Counted from the first letter of the stretch, positions 17,175 to 25,734 are shown. The stretch: DNA of 64,000 nt from Prochlorococcus sp. AG-402-A08 (GCA_003279585.1 QCHH01000004.1:1-64000); one strand, 5' to 3'. Notes: a model not told the origin generated them from the sequence alone. Program-made: numbers and translations.

Positions 17175-17438
17175 TCAAAGTTCTCTATATATTGCCCATT
17201 CATCACCATCAGCCGTAACTTCAGATAGTAAAGCAACCGCTATGTCGGACTGATCAGAGCGTTTAACAATAATCTCTTTACCCCCCATGTATGGATCATT
17301 GAACTCTGATTTTGAACGGCTAGCCTCTAGCTGTTCAAATGGTGTCAAAACTTCAAGAATTTTAATCCATATCTCATCATCTGAAGCGAAAGGAGGAACA
17401 GAAAATTTACTCGGGCTACTTTCTTTTTTTTTATCCAT
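17175..17438 (-). CDS. Small soluble hypothetical protein
   Basis: An 87-residue protein with a Lys/Ser N-terminus and a hydrophobic-acidic core (DDEIWIKILEVLTPFEQLEA) and a C-terminal strand-rich part (SDIAVALLSEVTADGDEWAI). It is the middle gene of the operon, five bases after the upstream stop and one base from the downstream start. Function unknown. Confidence 0.65.
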   Translation of the reverse strand: MDKKKESSPSKFSVPPFASDDEIWIKILEVLTPFEQLEASRSKSEFNDPYMGGKEIIVKRSDQSDIAVALLSEVTADGDEWAIYREL

Positions 17439-17443
17439 ATTAT

Positions 17444-17647
17444 TTAATTTTTAGCTTTAATCTCTTTAACTTCATTAATTAACCGTTCTTGTCTTTCAGG
17501 CGTAATAAATCCAAGAGATCCACACTCATTAATATCTTGAATTGGATCTGATAGTCCATCGTGTTTCTCTAGCCATCCTTCAGTGCACCCTTTACATGCT
17601 AATTCATTTAATTCATTAGCCAAAGACTTGGCTTTCAAGCTATCCAT
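17444..17647 (-). CDS. Small helical protein
   Basis: The track start at 17650 is TTG; ATG at 17647 is preferred, giving 67 residues (MDSLKAKSLANELNELACKG...). The two helices are joined by a DGLSDPIQDINECGSLGF loop with two further Cys near (ACKGC, NEC). First gene of the operon. No domain recognised. Confidence 0.6.
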   Translation of the reverse strand: MDSLKAKSLANELNELACKGCTEGWLEKHDGLSDPIQDINECGSLGFITPERQERLINEVKEIKAKN

Positions 17648-17816
17648 CAATAAAAATTTAATTACTTCTTTCTTTCTACTCTACAGTCATTCGATAACTC
17701 AAGGAAAAAAAAATTAATAGCCTTATTCAACAAATTGTAAAGTTAGAAAATTTACACCCTATTAAAAGATAAGTGGAATCAAAGAAAATAAGAACCAAAA
17801 CAATCTAGTTAGGAAC

Positions 17817-17969
17817 TCATGCAGCTTCTTTTTTAAATTCCCGATAAATAGAAATGTCTATAGGTCTATTCACATCGGATTGAAAATCAACAATGTCTTG
17901 ATAAATCTCATTAGGTAAAGGTTGCATTTCGCATCTTGAATAACATTTGCTGTAGTCATACTTTTTCAT
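17817..17969 (-). CDS. 50-residue microprotein with CX3C
   Basis: The track extends the ORF to 18062, but that extension is low-complexity and the ATG at 17969 opens MKKYDYSKCYSRCEMQPLPN, which looks like the real start. It has one CX3C pair and an acidic-basic tail (DVNRPIDISIYREFKKEA). Function unknown. Confidence 0.5.
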   Translation of the reverse strand: MKKYDYSKCYSRCEMQPLPNEIYQDIVDFQSDVNRPIDISIYREFKKEAA

Positions 17970-18183
17970 TGAAAACCTGTTGCTTAGGAGCTTAAAGATA
18001 GACAATGTCACAATGCAACTTGAGTTAGTTATATCGTTAGAAGCTGTAGATGCAATACGCAAAACTACTAGCCTTCTCTATTAATTGAGTAAGTAGTTAT
18101 TACTAATATTACTTTTTAGTAGCAGTTGCCACTTCATATCATTTTGTATAAAAAGCAAAATTTAAAAAGATTATAAAAAAAAA

Positions 18184-18345
18184 ATGTCTTTATCTCCAAA
18201 TGAGATGACTCCGTACATAAAAAAAATTCAACAGAAATTTGATGAAGCACAATTGTTTTTAGTTAAAAATGGTTTTCACCAAGCCACAAAAGGGCTTTTA
18301 CAAGACATCGAAAACGCTAACGGTATCAATAAAAAAACTAAATAA
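18184..18345 (+). CDS. 53-residue helical microprotein
   Basis: ATG at 18184. The product MSLSPNEMTPYIKKIQQKFD continues as one long amphipathic helix (EAQLFLVKNGFHQATKGLLQ). Soluble, basic. It has no paralog in the window. Plausible from composition only. Confidence 0.5.
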   Translation: MSLSPNEMTPYIKKIQQKFDEAQLFLVKNGFHQATKGLLQDIENANGINKKTK

Positions 18346-18442
18346 CATCCTCCCAGACGATGGAAGCGAAAACAACAAAGTCTGTAGGGACAAAAGTAAA
18401 ATGGTAAACATGTACATCCTCTAATATTCACTAACCTTTTCC

Positions 18443-18718
18443 ATGGCAACTGAAATCACTGTTTTAGACTTCAAGCTTAGTAATACTTTTTCAGAGTATT
18501 GCACTCATATGAATGCCCCAGAGCAGCGGGCGATGTTTAAAGAAATGGGTGTTAAAACTTTTTATATCGGTGAATGTATAAGAGACTCTAAAAGAGCAAC
18601 TGTTATGTTTGAAGGACCAGAGAATGTTTTTTATAACATTTTTATCAGTCCGGAAACAAAGCCTATTGTTGAGGCCTCTGGTCATATTTATGAAGAAACA
18701 AAATCACAAGATGGATAA
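18443..18718 (+). CDS. DUF3764-like small protein
   Basis: A 91-residue protein with MATEITVLDFKLSNTFSEYC, then KTFYIGECIRDSKRATVMFE and a C-terminal helix FISPETKPIVEASGHIYEE. I recognise the pattern as a small conserved cyanobacterial family, which I recall as DUF3764; the name is not certain. The fold looks like a compact alpha/beta dimer. The 3569 protein has the same layout. Confidence 0.75.
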   Translation: MATEITVLDFKLSNTFSEYCTHMNAPEQRAMFKEMGVKTFYIGECIRDSKRATVMFEGPENVFYNIFISPETKPIVEASGHIYEETKSQDG

Positions 18719-18757
18719 ACAATTGTCCTAACTGCTAGTTTTACGTGTTGAAGTTCG

Positions 18758-18907
18758 TCAAGTAATTGTATCTGGAATCATAGGTATTGAATGTTTTTTG
18801 CCGTCTGGGCTTACATATATATTCTCTTTCCCATATTCTGTATCAATGATTTTTTCAAAATGAGTCCCCTTTGGAAGATGTAAAAAATATTTTTGTGCTC
18901 TGTTCAT
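18758..18907 (-). CDS. MxRAQ-LPKG-PDG microprotein, member 1
   Basis: A 49-residue ORF starting MNRAQKYFLHLPKGTHFEKI and containing YVSPDGKKHSIP. The 34076 minus-strand ORF shares MxRAQ, LPKG, KII and Y.(S/T)PDG.K...P, so these are paralogs. Probably a small beta protein. The two copies are 15 kb apart, both minus strand. Function unknown. Confidence 0.65.
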   Translation of the reverse strand: MNRAQKYFLHLPKGTHFEKIIDTEYGKENIYVSPDGKKHSIPMIPDTIT

Positions 18908-18987
18908 TTTATTTATACAGCTATTTAAAAATAACTAGCATTTTTCCCAACGACAACATATTGATTGTTTTATGAGAGTTTTGGTGG

Positions 18988-19320
18988 CTAACTATTTGAT
19001 TTTTCTAAAGCAGTTAACAATCTTCCAACTCTAGTTCCATTAACTCCAAGATCGCCACCACCATATCTTGATGCGGATTTAATTTGAATCTTCTTACCTA
19101 TTTTTAAAATCTCCAAGTCGTCTGGAAATCTGAAAATCAAACTACGACAAACCCCTTTCCAATATTTATCATTAACCTCTAAAACTTTAGTTCTAGGAAT
19201 TTCCTGGGCAATTCTAATAAGTTGCTCAAAGGTCTTGTCAACATCTTCAAATTCTTTTTGAAAAAAAACGCAATTAAGCGGATTAAAACAGGGACTAAGA
19301 CCTGATTTAGGATCTGGCAT
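18988..19320 (-). CDS. DUF1499-family protein
   Basis: A 110-residue protein with LSPCFNPLNCVFF at the start, a middle segment with CRSLIFRFPDDLEILKI, and KIQIKSASRYGGGDLGVNGT near the C-terminus. These are the conserved blocks of DUF1499: an N-terminal Cys pair, R-F-DD and S-SR.G..D.GVN.(R/T). The copy at 30484 has a signal peptide; this one does not. Function of the family is unknown. Confidence 0.8.
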   Translation of the reverse strand: MPDPKSGLSPCFNPLNCVFFQKEFEDVDKTFEQLIRIAQEIPRTKVLEVNDKYWKGVCRSLIFRFPDDLEILKIGKKIQIKSASRYGGGDLGVNGTRVGRLLTALEKSNS

Positions 19321-19478
19321 ATTTTCTATGAGTTAACATATTGATCATGAGAAAAGTTTATCTCCCCTTTGGTCTTGTTTTTCAGAAATTTATTACTAAG
19401 TGATGTCTAGTTCTCCCTACCTAAAATGCCCGTGCAAAAACTATCCTTCGATTAAATTTATAAAAACAATTTTTGAGC

Positions 19479-19574
19479 ATGACACGATTAGATAAAACAG
19501 GGATGATGATGATTGTTTTCAGTGTGGCCTCAACACTTCCTTATCAGTTTCATTATCTCTCTTCTATGAGTTAA
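19479..19574 (+). CDS. 31-residue membrane microprotein
   Basis: ATG at 19479 gives MTRLDKTGMMMIVFSVASTL plus an aromatic end. A single short helix, seven bases from the end of the convergent nitroreductase gene. Low-confidence because nothing supports it except helix character. Confidence 0.35.
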   Translation: MTRLDKTGMMMIVFSVASTLPYQFHYLSSMS

Positions 19575-19580
19575 AACAGG

Positions 19581-20132
19581 TTAATCCCTCTCTCTATAGA
19601 TAGTACTAATTAAAGGTCTATTGATTAAAGGCGGCTCATTTCCATATCCAATCCAAATAAAACCAATAATTTCCTCCTCACTTGAATTTATTTGTGCGAT
19701 TTGATAGGTATTAGGGTCTTTGGTGATTTTTCCTGTTGACCACTTGCAACCAACATGATCGGCGACAAGTGAAAGCGACAGGTTTTGAATCGCGCAAGCA
19801 CAAGCAGCATAATCTTCGAGTTTTTGAGCTTGATTATCAGTACATACTTGAGTGGCAATAAGCAAATGGGAAGGGTTAAGCATTTTTTCCTTTATTTTTT
19901 TTAAACTAGATTCATCTATTGACTTATCACCAAACTTCAGAGTCAGCTGTAATTGATATAGAAGTTCCCTTTTTTTTATCCCAATGTTGGTAAAACGCCA
20001 TGGGAAAGTCCTTCTGTGGCAGGGTGCCTGATTAGCTGCAACTATTGATTTTTGAATTACTTCGCTAGGAACACTTTTTTTGGAAAAGATATGAATGGTC
20101 CTTCGTTTTTTAATTGCTTCAGCTATTTCCAT
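19581..20132 (-). CDS. Nitroreductase-family protein
   Basis: A 183-residue protein with the FMN-binding start IKKRRTIHIFSKKSVPSEVI and an ANQAPCHRRTFPWRF motif, then an EDYAACACAIQNLSL segment typical of the family's central helix. Nitroreductases reduce nitroaromatics, quinones or flavins with NAD(P)H. The catalytic specificity is not readable. It stands alone on the minus strand; the ORF at 20052 on plus is a shadow. Confidence 0.85.
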   Translation of the reverse strand: MEIAEAIKKRRTIHIFSKKSVPSEVIQKSIVAANQAPCHRRTFPWRFTNIGIKKRELLYQLQLTLKFGDKSIDESSLKKIKEKMLNPSHLLIATQVCTDNQAQKLEDYAACACAIQNLSLSLVADHVGCKWSTGKITKDPNTYQIAQINSSEEEIIGFIWIGYGNEPPLINRPLISTIYRERD

Positions 20133-20283
20133 GATTTTTTCTTGACGTTATTAACTACACTATTAGCCATAGTGAAAAGTTACAAAAAGTTTGGTTTAGA
20201 GACCTGTATAAATAAAAAGCGTTTAAATCATCTCCAGCTTGAATCTCACATCTAAAAAAACATGATTAGTTGAAAATCACTTA

Positions 20284-20553
20284 TTAAGCAACTTTGTCAA
20301 GAATTACATTTGATGGTTTTGAAAATAACGAGACGACTTGGCCCTTGGGTGTCTTGAATACGCGTTCGATAATTTCTCCATTATTGATAATTACCCTCGT
20401 ATTAAAGGAACCAGAAGGTAGATTTACAGATCTTTTTTTTAGAAGAATTTCTAGCTCTGGATAGTGATCATTAGGTTTAAGAACCTCTTTTAACTCAGGA
20501 TGTAGATCTAAGATTGCGTCATCAAAGGCCTTAAACTTTTTCGTTAAAACCAT
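20284..20553 (-). CDS. LPSGSxNTxVI small protein, member 1
   Basis: An 89-residue protein whose second half, LPSGSFNTRVIINNGEIIER, then VFKTPKGQVVSLF, is shared with the plus-strand protein at 23926 (LPSGSMNTKVIVTEGEIVER, VYKTPKGEIISLY). Over that region about three quarters of residues match. Both have N-terminal FKDLDQFPDLKE / DDAILDLHPELKE. They are clear paralogs of unknown function, probably a beta-rich domain. Confidence 0.75.
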   Translation of the reverse strand: MVLTKKFKAFDDAILDLHPELKEVLKPNDHYPELEILLKKRSVNLPSGSFNTRVIINNGEIIERVFKTPKGQVVSLFSKPSNVILDKVA

Positions 20554-20722
20554 ACTTTGAGAAAGCTGTTACCTATGACTTGTAACCTACTGATCTCATG
20601 ACGTAAAGAGTATTTAAACTAAGGCAGGGATAAACTTAATAAGACTTTAAATAAAGCATTAATGAGCAATGAATAAATTCATATAATAAGTTTTACAGGT
20701 AGCTAAAAGTGAAAAATAGTCA

Positions 20723-20899
20723 TTAATATCTAGTAGCATCAATCACTCGCTGTTCATGATGAGAAATAGACGTTACCTCAGTACTTCTGTCATTTAAAAC
20801 TGACTTTGTAAAAACAGTAATAGCTGCAATACTTGGTGTAATGGGTAAAAACATGAACAATGCCAACGCACTACTGTTAGGTTTAAATAATCTTTGCAT
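20723..20899 (-). CDS. Small membrane protein
   Basis: A 58-residue ORF (MQRLFKPNSSALALFMFLPI, then TPSIAAITVFTKSVL) with one helix and a polar C-terminus EVTSISHHEQRVIDATRY. Found in the gap 20554-20977. Short but typical of the microproteins around it. Confidence 0.45.
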   Translation of the reverse strand: MQRLFKPNSSALALFMFLPITPSIAAITVFTKSVLNDRSTEVTSISHHEQRVIDATRY

Positions 20900-20977
20900 T
20901 AATAAATAAAGGATTAAATTATTATTGTCAACTACTTTTAGGTGATATGCGTGTTCGGTTTCCCTTGAATAAAGCTA

Positions 20978-21175
20978 TTAGTTTGACCTGTAATACCATC
21001 TAAACACCTTCGGTCGTTTCCAGAGCATTGTATAAATAGTTTCAAGTGCCTTTTGAGTTTTAGGTAGCTTGCAACTAGGCCATGACTGTTGAGTAATCAT
21101 TGTGATTATTTCGGAGTCATTATTATTTCTACATCGGATGCCACCTATAAAACCAGAGTAATAAAACTCAAGCAA
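20978..21175 (-). CDS. Small basic protein, uncertain
   Basis: A 65-residue ORF ending KALETIYTMLWKRPKVFRWY. The start is unclear; an internal ATG gives a 40-residue MITQQSWPSCK form. Basic and aromatic residues suggest a nucleic acid or membrane-surface binder, but it may be spurious. Confidence 0.4.
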   Translation of the reverse strand: MLEFYYSGFIGGIRCRNNNDSEIITMITQQSWPSCKLPKTQKALETIYTMLWKRPKVFRWYYRSN

Positions 21176-21231
21176 AAATACATAGAACCAAAACTATTAC
21201 TCAGCTAGATATTTGTGGGGCAAATAAGCAT

Positions 21232-21260
21232 AAAAAAAAGAGGCAATTTATGCCCCTTTT
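21232..21260 (-). terminator. Intrinsic terminator for the DUF4278-like gene
   Basis: Read on the minus strand this is AGGGGCA-TAAAT-TGCCTCT followed by TTTTTT, 15 bases after the stop of the gene at 21275. Confidence 0.75.
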
Positions 21261-21274
21261 AGATCACCTTTAAA

Positions 21275-21445
21275 TTACTTTTGGTATGTATTACCTCTGT
21301 AAATTAAGGATGTTTGCATCTGCTTTTTAGCTTCTGCCTGCCTAGATGTGTAGACGTTACTTCTGTAACTAAGTTCTACAACTTTTTTTGGAGTAGCTTC
21401 TTTATGTTGAAGGTACTCTTTGCCTCTGTAAGTAAGAACAGTCAT
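21275..21445 (-). CDS. DUF4278-like small protein, member 1
   Basis: A 56-residue ORF not in the track: MTVLTYRGKEYLQHKEATPK, a central LSYRSNVYTSRQAEAKKQ, and a C-terminal LIYRGNTYQK. The YRG-x-Y element at both ends is the DUF4278 pattern. The copy at 37848 has the same two YRG units. Function of the family is unknown. Confidence 0.75.
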   Translation of the reverse strand: MTVLTYRGKEYLQHKEATPKKVVELSYRSNVYTSRQAEAKKQMQTSLIYRGNTYQK

Positions 21446-21746
21446 TGCTCTTTCTCGTAGTGCTCAAGACCCCGTTCCATGTCTCGAGTCTTACTGCAGC
21501 TTGAAATTTAGCTGAACGTGTATCAAAAATAACAGAAATTATCTTTAAACGATGTTTGTCATGATACATAAAACAGTGAATTAAGTAGTGTTAACCGAAA
21601 TAGTTACATTTCTTACTAAAAAGCACCCTTAAATCACTAAAAAAGTTAATTATTTATCCTCTTCTTTTTCTTTCTTAAACTATACCAACCTTCCCCTATC
21701 CCCCCTTCTCACAAAAATCATTAAAGCACAAAAAAAGGATCCTAAT
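21446..21746. other. Intergenic, nothing recognised
   Basis: About 300 bases including a pyrimidine-rich tract near 21660-21715. It lies between divergent genes and presumably holds both promoters. Confidence 0.4.
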
Positions 21747-21977
21747 ATGGCAAAGATTATCAAAGTAATTAACGGCTTAAAACCAGATGAAGCAATATTT
21801 AGAAAAATTGAATCAAATGCTTCCATAACACTTCAAGAAGGTAAACCATTCAGTAACCACACAAAAGCCTCGTTATTTAATACCCAGTTTCTAAAAACTA
21901 CTATCACTATTAAATTGATCAAAAGAAGCATGAATAAACGAAGTTTTGGATCCTCTATCCCCATAAATCTATTGTGA
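21747..21977 (+). CDS. Small hypothetical protein
   Basis: A 76-residue ORF beginning MAKIIKVINGLKPDEAIFRK, with a plausible start context (AAAGGATCCTAATATG). The first 55 residues look protein-like; the last 20 (RSMNKRSFGSSIPINLL) are less convincing and may reflect decay of the 3' end. Confidence 0.45.
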   Translation: MAKIIKVINGLKPDEAIFRKIESNASITLQEGKPFSNHTKASLFNTQFLKTTITIKLIKRSMNKRSFGSSIPINLL

Positions 21978-22070
21978 TTTAGTTTTTGTCAGACAAGGCC
22001 AGGTACAAAGATGTTAACAATTATGGGGCTACAGGAAGTTGGTAAGGAGTTGATAGAGTATGTATGATTT

Positions 22071-22328
22071 TCAATCCGCTTTAAAAGGCCTACCACCTTT
22101 ACTTAAATAATCCATATATTTATCAGATTCATTGAGGTAATAATTCCTGCTTTGACCAATATATCTAGCTTCAATTAAGAGATCCGTAACCTCAGGCCAA
22201 AAAGATTCAGGGACCAACTCAAGAGGGTTAATTGCGCTTGGATTCCAATTTAACTCAGTCAAAAATAGAAACCAAATCGACTTGCACTTAATGAAATCAG
22301 ATAAACAATCTGAATTAAAATTATTCAT
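22071..22328 (-). CDS. Small hypothetical protein
   Basis: An 85-residue soluble protein with several aromatic residues (IWFLFLTELNWNPSAINPLE, WPEVTDLLIEARYIGQSRNY). Its ATG overlaps the stop of purT by eight bases, so the two are translated together. It may simply be a passenger of the purT operon. No domain recognised. Confidence 0.65.
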   Translation of the reverse strand: MNNFNSDCLSDFIKCKSIWFLFLTELNWNPSAINPLELVPESFWPEVTDLLIEARYIGQSRNYYLNESDKYMDYLSKGGRPFKAD

Positions 22329-23490
22329 TTATAAATTGGACTGATTGAGCTGCTTTATCAGCTTTGATTTTTGCTTCATCGATGGTTTCTGCATTTGCTA
22401 CAGCCACTCCCATTCGACGACCTTCAGTAGAGCTCGGCTTGCCAAATATAAATACACCTGTATTCGGTTGACTTAAGGCATCTTCAAGTCCCGTAAAAAC
22501 TATGTTTGAAGTTTTCTGGGAAGCTAAAATCACTCTGCTCGCAGAAGCTTCATGACAAACTATTTCTGGAATTGGGATACCTAAAACAGCTCTAAGGTGT
22601 AATTCAAACTCATTTAAATTTTGGCTAATCAAAGTTACTAAGCCTGTGTCATGTGGTCTTGGTGACAGCTCTGAAAAAATCACCTCCTCACCCTTAATAA
22701 AAAATTCAACGCCAAACAAACCAACTCCACCAAGATTATCAGTGACACATTTGGCTATCTTTTGAGCCTTATCTAAAACACTTTCAGTTAATGTAGCTGG
22801 TTGCCAACTACATTGATAATCTCCATTCTTTTGCTCGTGTCCTATCGGTTCACAAAATAATGTTTTACCATTAAATTGTCTAATAGTTAATAAAGTAATT
22901 TCTAAATCAAAATCAATAAATTCCTCTAATATAATTTTATTTGATTTACCTCTTGATTTTTCAATAGCCAAATTCCAAGCCTGGGCTAAATCATTTTTAT
23001 TATTAACTAAGCTTTGTCCTTTACCTGAAGAACTCATAACTGGCTTAATTAATAAAGGATAACCAATCGCCTCTGCGTGCAAATTAAGCTCGGATTGATT
23101 CATCGCATAACTAAATTTTGCAGTTCTTATATTTAATTCGTTAGCTGCTAAATCTCTGATTTTATCTCTATTCATAGTTATTGCAGTGGCTCTAGCATTT
23201 GGTATTACTGTTATTTTTTGTTCGATTTCCTTTAATACATCTACTGCAAGAGCCTCAATTTCAGGAATAATTATATCAGGCTTACATTTATATATCACTT
23301 CTTTTAATTCAATGCCATTATTCATATTTAATACTTCAAATTGATCAGCTATCTGCATGGCTGGCGCATCATTATATCTGTCACATGCAATAACATAACA
23401 ACCTAATCTTTTTGCTGCGATTGCTACCTCTTTCCCTAATTCTCCGCTACCTAAAAGCATTATTTTCTTTGGAAAAACGTTCATAATCAT
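22321..23490 (-). CDS. purT: Formate-dependent phosphoribosylglycinamide formyltransferase
   Basis: A 389-residue ATP-grasp enzyme. It shows the PurT N-terminal motif IMLLGSGELGKEVAIAAKRL, a PEIEALAVDVL segment, the ATP-grasp region (KPVMSSSGKGQS), and the C-terminal FSELSPRPHDTGLVTL. PurT makes N-formylglycinamide ribonucleotide from GAR, formate and ATP in purine synthesis. Length is normal. A small gene follows with overlap. In many cyanobacteria the folate-dependent PurN is used instead or in addition. Confidence 0.95.
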   Translation of the reverse strand: MIMNVFPKKIMLLGSGELGKEVAIAAKRLGCYVIACDRYNDAPAMQIADQFEVLNMNNGIELKEVIYKCKPDIIIPEIEALAVDVLKEIEQKITVIPNARATAITMNRDKIRDLAANELNIRTAKFSYAMNQSELNLHAEAIGYPLLIKPVMSSSGKGQSLVNNKNDLAQAWNLAIEKSRGKSNKIILEEFIDFDLEITLLTIRQFNGKTLFCEPIGHEQKNGDYQCSWQPATLTESVLDKAQKIAKCVTDNLGGVGLFGVEFFIKGEEVIFSELSPRPHDTGLVTLISQNLNEFELHLRAVLGIPIPEIVCHEASASRVILASQKTSNIVFTGLEDALSQPNTGVFIFGKPSSTEGRRMGVAVANAETIDEAKIKADKAAQSVQFINE

Positions 23491-23925
23491 ATCTATAGGT
23501 CAAAAATATAAATAATATAATATCTCTAAAACAGAATTGATAAAAAAAAAAAGAAGTAGAAATTAACAGAGACACTGAAAGGAAATAATTATTCTTAGTA
23601 CAACAGAGCGCTTGATGTTAATGGATAAAATCAATTGATCATTCGCTATTGTTTTTCGACTCAATAAGATAGAAGAATGATATTCCCACCACAACAAGTA
23701 ATTTTTTTGAAAACTTCTTTTGAGTACTGCATTGGTATTGATTTTGGACATAGGTACAACCCTTTTGAAAACTATGAAAACTAGCTTATAAAAGCAATTC
23801 CTAATCCAAAAACCATATCCATTTTTTCATATTAGTCCTATAAAGAGCTGATTAGCCATACAAGCTCTTTACGAGTGGAGAAAAGTTAGTTAAAAGGAAG
23901 GAATAACTTCGACTTATTTATTGGA
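23491..23925. other. Gap between divergent genes
   Basis: About 435 AT-rich bases. A minus-strand 62-codon track ORF (23563-23751) and an overlapping plus-strand 35-codon ORF (23677-23784, ending YNPFENYEN) both read weakly; neither has support, so no gene is called. Confidence 0.35.
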
Positions 23926-24141
23926 ATGGTTGCTAAGAAGAAAATTAAAGACTTCAAGGATTTGGATCAGTTCCCAGATTTAAAAGAAGCTCTTGTACCA
24001 GCAATTAAGACATTGCCCTCAGGTTCAATGAATACTAAAGTAATCGTTACTGAAGGTGAAATTGTAGAGAGAGTTTATAAAACACCAAAAGGTGAAATTA
24101 TATCTCTTTACGCAAATGATTTATCGAAACAAGCTGCTTAA
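23926..24141 (+). CDS. LPSGSxNTxVI small protein, member 2
   Basis: A 71-residue protein, MVAKKKIKDFKDLDQFPDLK then LPSGSMNTKVIVTEGEIVER, paralogous to the 20284 protein on the opposite strand. The N-terminal linker is shorter here. A GAAGGAAT ribosome-binding site precedes the ATG. Function unknown. Confidence 0.8.
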   Translation: MVAKKKIKDFKDLDQFPDLKEALVPAIKTLPSGSMNTKVIVTEGEIVERVYKTPKGEIISLYANDLSKQAA

Positions 24142-24283
24142 ATTCTCTGCTTAAAATCAATTATTTTAGTATTTCTCTATAGAAAGGTTTGGTTCATATT
24201 GTCAGCACAAAAAGAAAAGATGGCAAAAAAACATCCAATATTGAGCAGATCTGTAATCCTAGTTTATTGTTTTTAATTGATCA

Positions 24284-24676
24284 ATGTCTTCTAAAGAAGA
24301 AATCCTAGCCATCCTAGAAGCCTTTGCCTCAACAGAGAGGATGGGATCATTCTTTTTAGACAATGCAACCCCCGACTTTTTATTTATAAGACCAAGCGGG
24401 AATCCCATTGACGCAGAAGGTTTTCAAGAGATGTGGTCCTCAGGAGATCTTGTATTACAAAGCGCAGAAGTCACAAAGGTGCACAAATTTGAACTCTTAG
24501 GTTCAAATGCAGCAATGTGCGTTTTCACCCTAGGTTCAAAATTTACTTATAAAGGGACTCAAAATGATGACCTTCCTACAGTAACTTCGATTTTTAAAAA
24601 GATTGATGAGAAATGGAAAGTAGCGTGGATGCAAAGATCTTCAGGCCAGTCAGATATGACTTTGTGGAACTATTAA
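24284..24676 (+). CDS. NTF2/SnoaL-like protein (possibly DUF3804)
   Basis: A 130-residue protein with the alpha-plus-beta cone pattern of NTF2-like domains: MSSKEEILAILEAFASTERM, TPDFLFIRPSGNPIDAEGF, GSNAAMCVFTLGSKFTYKG, and a final strand EKWKVAWMQRSSG. Such small proteins bind hydrophobic ligands or act as enzymes; the role here is unknown. I recall a cyanobacterial DUF3804 with this layout but cannot confirm. Confidence 0.75.
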   Translation: MSSKEEILAILEAFASTERMGSFFLDNATPDFLFIRPSGNPIDAEGFQEMWSSGDLVLQSAEVTKVHKFELLGSNAAMCVFTLGSKFTYKGTQNDDLPTVTSIFKKIDEKWKVAWMQRSSGQSDMTLWNY

Positions 24677-24790
24677 TTCATATTTCCTTCTTAATGGTTA
24701 AGTATTCGTAAATTCTATCTATATCCTTACGTCTGAAGTAATCATTCAACAAGATAGATAATTTAAAAGAGAAGCAGTCAATAGTCGTAA

Positions 24791-24967
24791 ATGCAAGAAA
24801 AGCAAAATGTTGAAGAGCTGATTGCAGATTCAATGACATTGCTCTTAATTAGAGCCCAAAAGCTACCTAAAAGGGAAAGACTAGCAATTGCTCAAGAGTT
24901 TAGAGAATGGCTTAATGGTAGTTGCAAAGTAGAAGACATATTTATCCTAGATACAAGAATCAAATAG
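24791..24967 (+). CDS. 58-residue helical microprotein
   Basis: ATG at 24791, one long amphipathic helix (LIADSMTLLLIRAQKLPKRE and RLAIAQEFREWLNG) and a short tail. Not in the track. It lies just before hli cluster 1 but in opposite direction. Function unknown. Confidence 0.6.
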   Translation: MQEKQNVEELIADSMTLLLIRAQKLPKRERLAIAQEFREWLNGSCKVEDIFILDTRIK

Positions 24968-25054
24968 TAATAACTACATCAAGTTGTTAATCATCAATCT
25001 TACTGAATTAATTTGCATTGCGTTAATCACGCACTAATCAAACAAAAAAACATT

Positions 25055-25096
25055 AAAAAAGCCTCTTCCGTAATGACAGAGAAGAGGCTTTTTTTT
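25055..25096 (-). terminator. Terminator of hli cluster 1
   Basis: On the minus strand: AAGCCTCTTC, a 12-base loop and GAAGAGGCTT, then T residues, with A residues upstream. It lies after the last hli gene. In copy 2 (59149-59190) the 5' arm is AACCCCTTC, which weakens the hairpin. Confidence 0.85.
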
Positions 25097-25116
25097 AGTT
25101 GATTTGAATACTTGGT

Positions 25117-25242
25117 CTAAACAATTCCTGGAATGATCCAGCCTGTTATTCCGTAGTTGATGACTGCAGCAAAGAACCCCATCATCGCTAGACGGCCATT
25201 CATTTGCTCTGCTGTTTTCCAGTAGTTAGTTCCTTTGTTCAT
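25117..25242 (-). CDS. hli: High-light-inducible protein, 41 residues
   Basis: MNKGTNYWKTAEQMNGRLAM then MGFFAAVINYGITG with terminal IIPGIV. The ExxNGRxAM chlorophyll-binding motif is complete. Fourth and last gene of the cluster; its ATG overlaps the preceding stop as TAATG. Hli proteins bind chlorophyll and carotenoid and protect photosystems under stress. Confidence 0.93.
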   Translation of the reverse strand: MNKGTNYWKTAEQMNGRLAMMGFFAAVINYGITGWIIPGIV

Positions 25243-25388
25243 TACACAACACCTGGAATGATTTGGCCGGTTGTTAGATATGCACCGACAAGAGCCAAGC
25301 AGCCAACTGATGCAGCGAGACCATTGAGTCTTTCAGCAATTACCTTGCCTTCTTCGACTCTTGGTGTTTCTGTGGCTTGATTTTTCAT
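25242..25388 (-). CDS. hli: High-light-inducible protein, 48 residues
   Basis: MKNQATETPRVEEGKVIAER then LNGLAASVGCLALVGAYLTT and GQIIPGVV. The ExxNGxxA motif is present as ERLNGLAA. Residue 5 is Ala here and Thr in copy 2. Overlaps both neighbours by one base (TAATG). Confidence 0.93.
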   Translation of the reverse strand: MKNQATETPRVEEGKVIAERLNGLAASVGCLALVGAYLTTGQIIPGVV

Positions 25389-25507
25389 TAAACGACACCT
25401 GGGATAAGTTGACCTGTTGTTAGGTAGATACCTGTTAGTAGAACGAATGCCATCATGGCTGGTCTGCCGATGCTTCTTTCTAGAATTGTTTTGTTAGATG
25501 GTTGCAT
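25388..25507 (-). CDS. hli: High-light-inducible protein, 39 residues
   Basis: MQPSNKTILERSIGRPAMMA then FVLLTGIYLTTGQLIPGVV. It has ERSIGRPAMM, a variant in which the usual Asn of the chlorophyll motif is Ile. It follows the first gene by 20 bases. Identical in copy 2. Confidence 0.9.
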   Translation of the reverse strand: MQPSNKTILERSIGRPAMMAFVLLTGIYLTTGQLIPGVV

Positions 25508-25527
25508 TGTTATAAGTAGTTATTGGT

Positions 25528-25734
25528 TTAGAAAATTCCAGGAATGATCTGACCTGTTGTGAAATAAGAAACCAAAAGGCTGATCATCCCGATCATTGCC
25601 CAACGGCCATTTGTCTTTTCTGCTTCTTCTGGGTAGCTGGTGTAGTCCTCAACAAGCTGAGGCTGTGTTTCACGACCAAAGATGTTTTGCTTGCCGTACT
25701 CAGTGATTACCTGAGATGAGGATGACGTTGTCAT
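25528..25734 (-). CDS. hli: High-light-inducible protein, 68 residues
   Basis: First gene of the cluster. The track ORF starts 16 residues earlier (MQIPYFTF...), but MTTSSSSQVITEYGKQNIFG at 25734 is the typical start. The helix carries EKTNGRWAMIGM and the end is GQIIPGIF. The 48-residue N-terminal region is longer than in the other three. Identical in copy 2. Confidence 0.92.
   Translation of the reverse strand: MTTSSSSQVITEYGKQNIFGRETQPQLVEDYTSYPEEAEKTNGRWAMIGMISLLVSYFTTGQIIPGIF

Noticed and set aside
23563-23751. 62-codon minus-strand ORF
   Set aside because: Low-complexity composition and competing plus-strand frame; no support.
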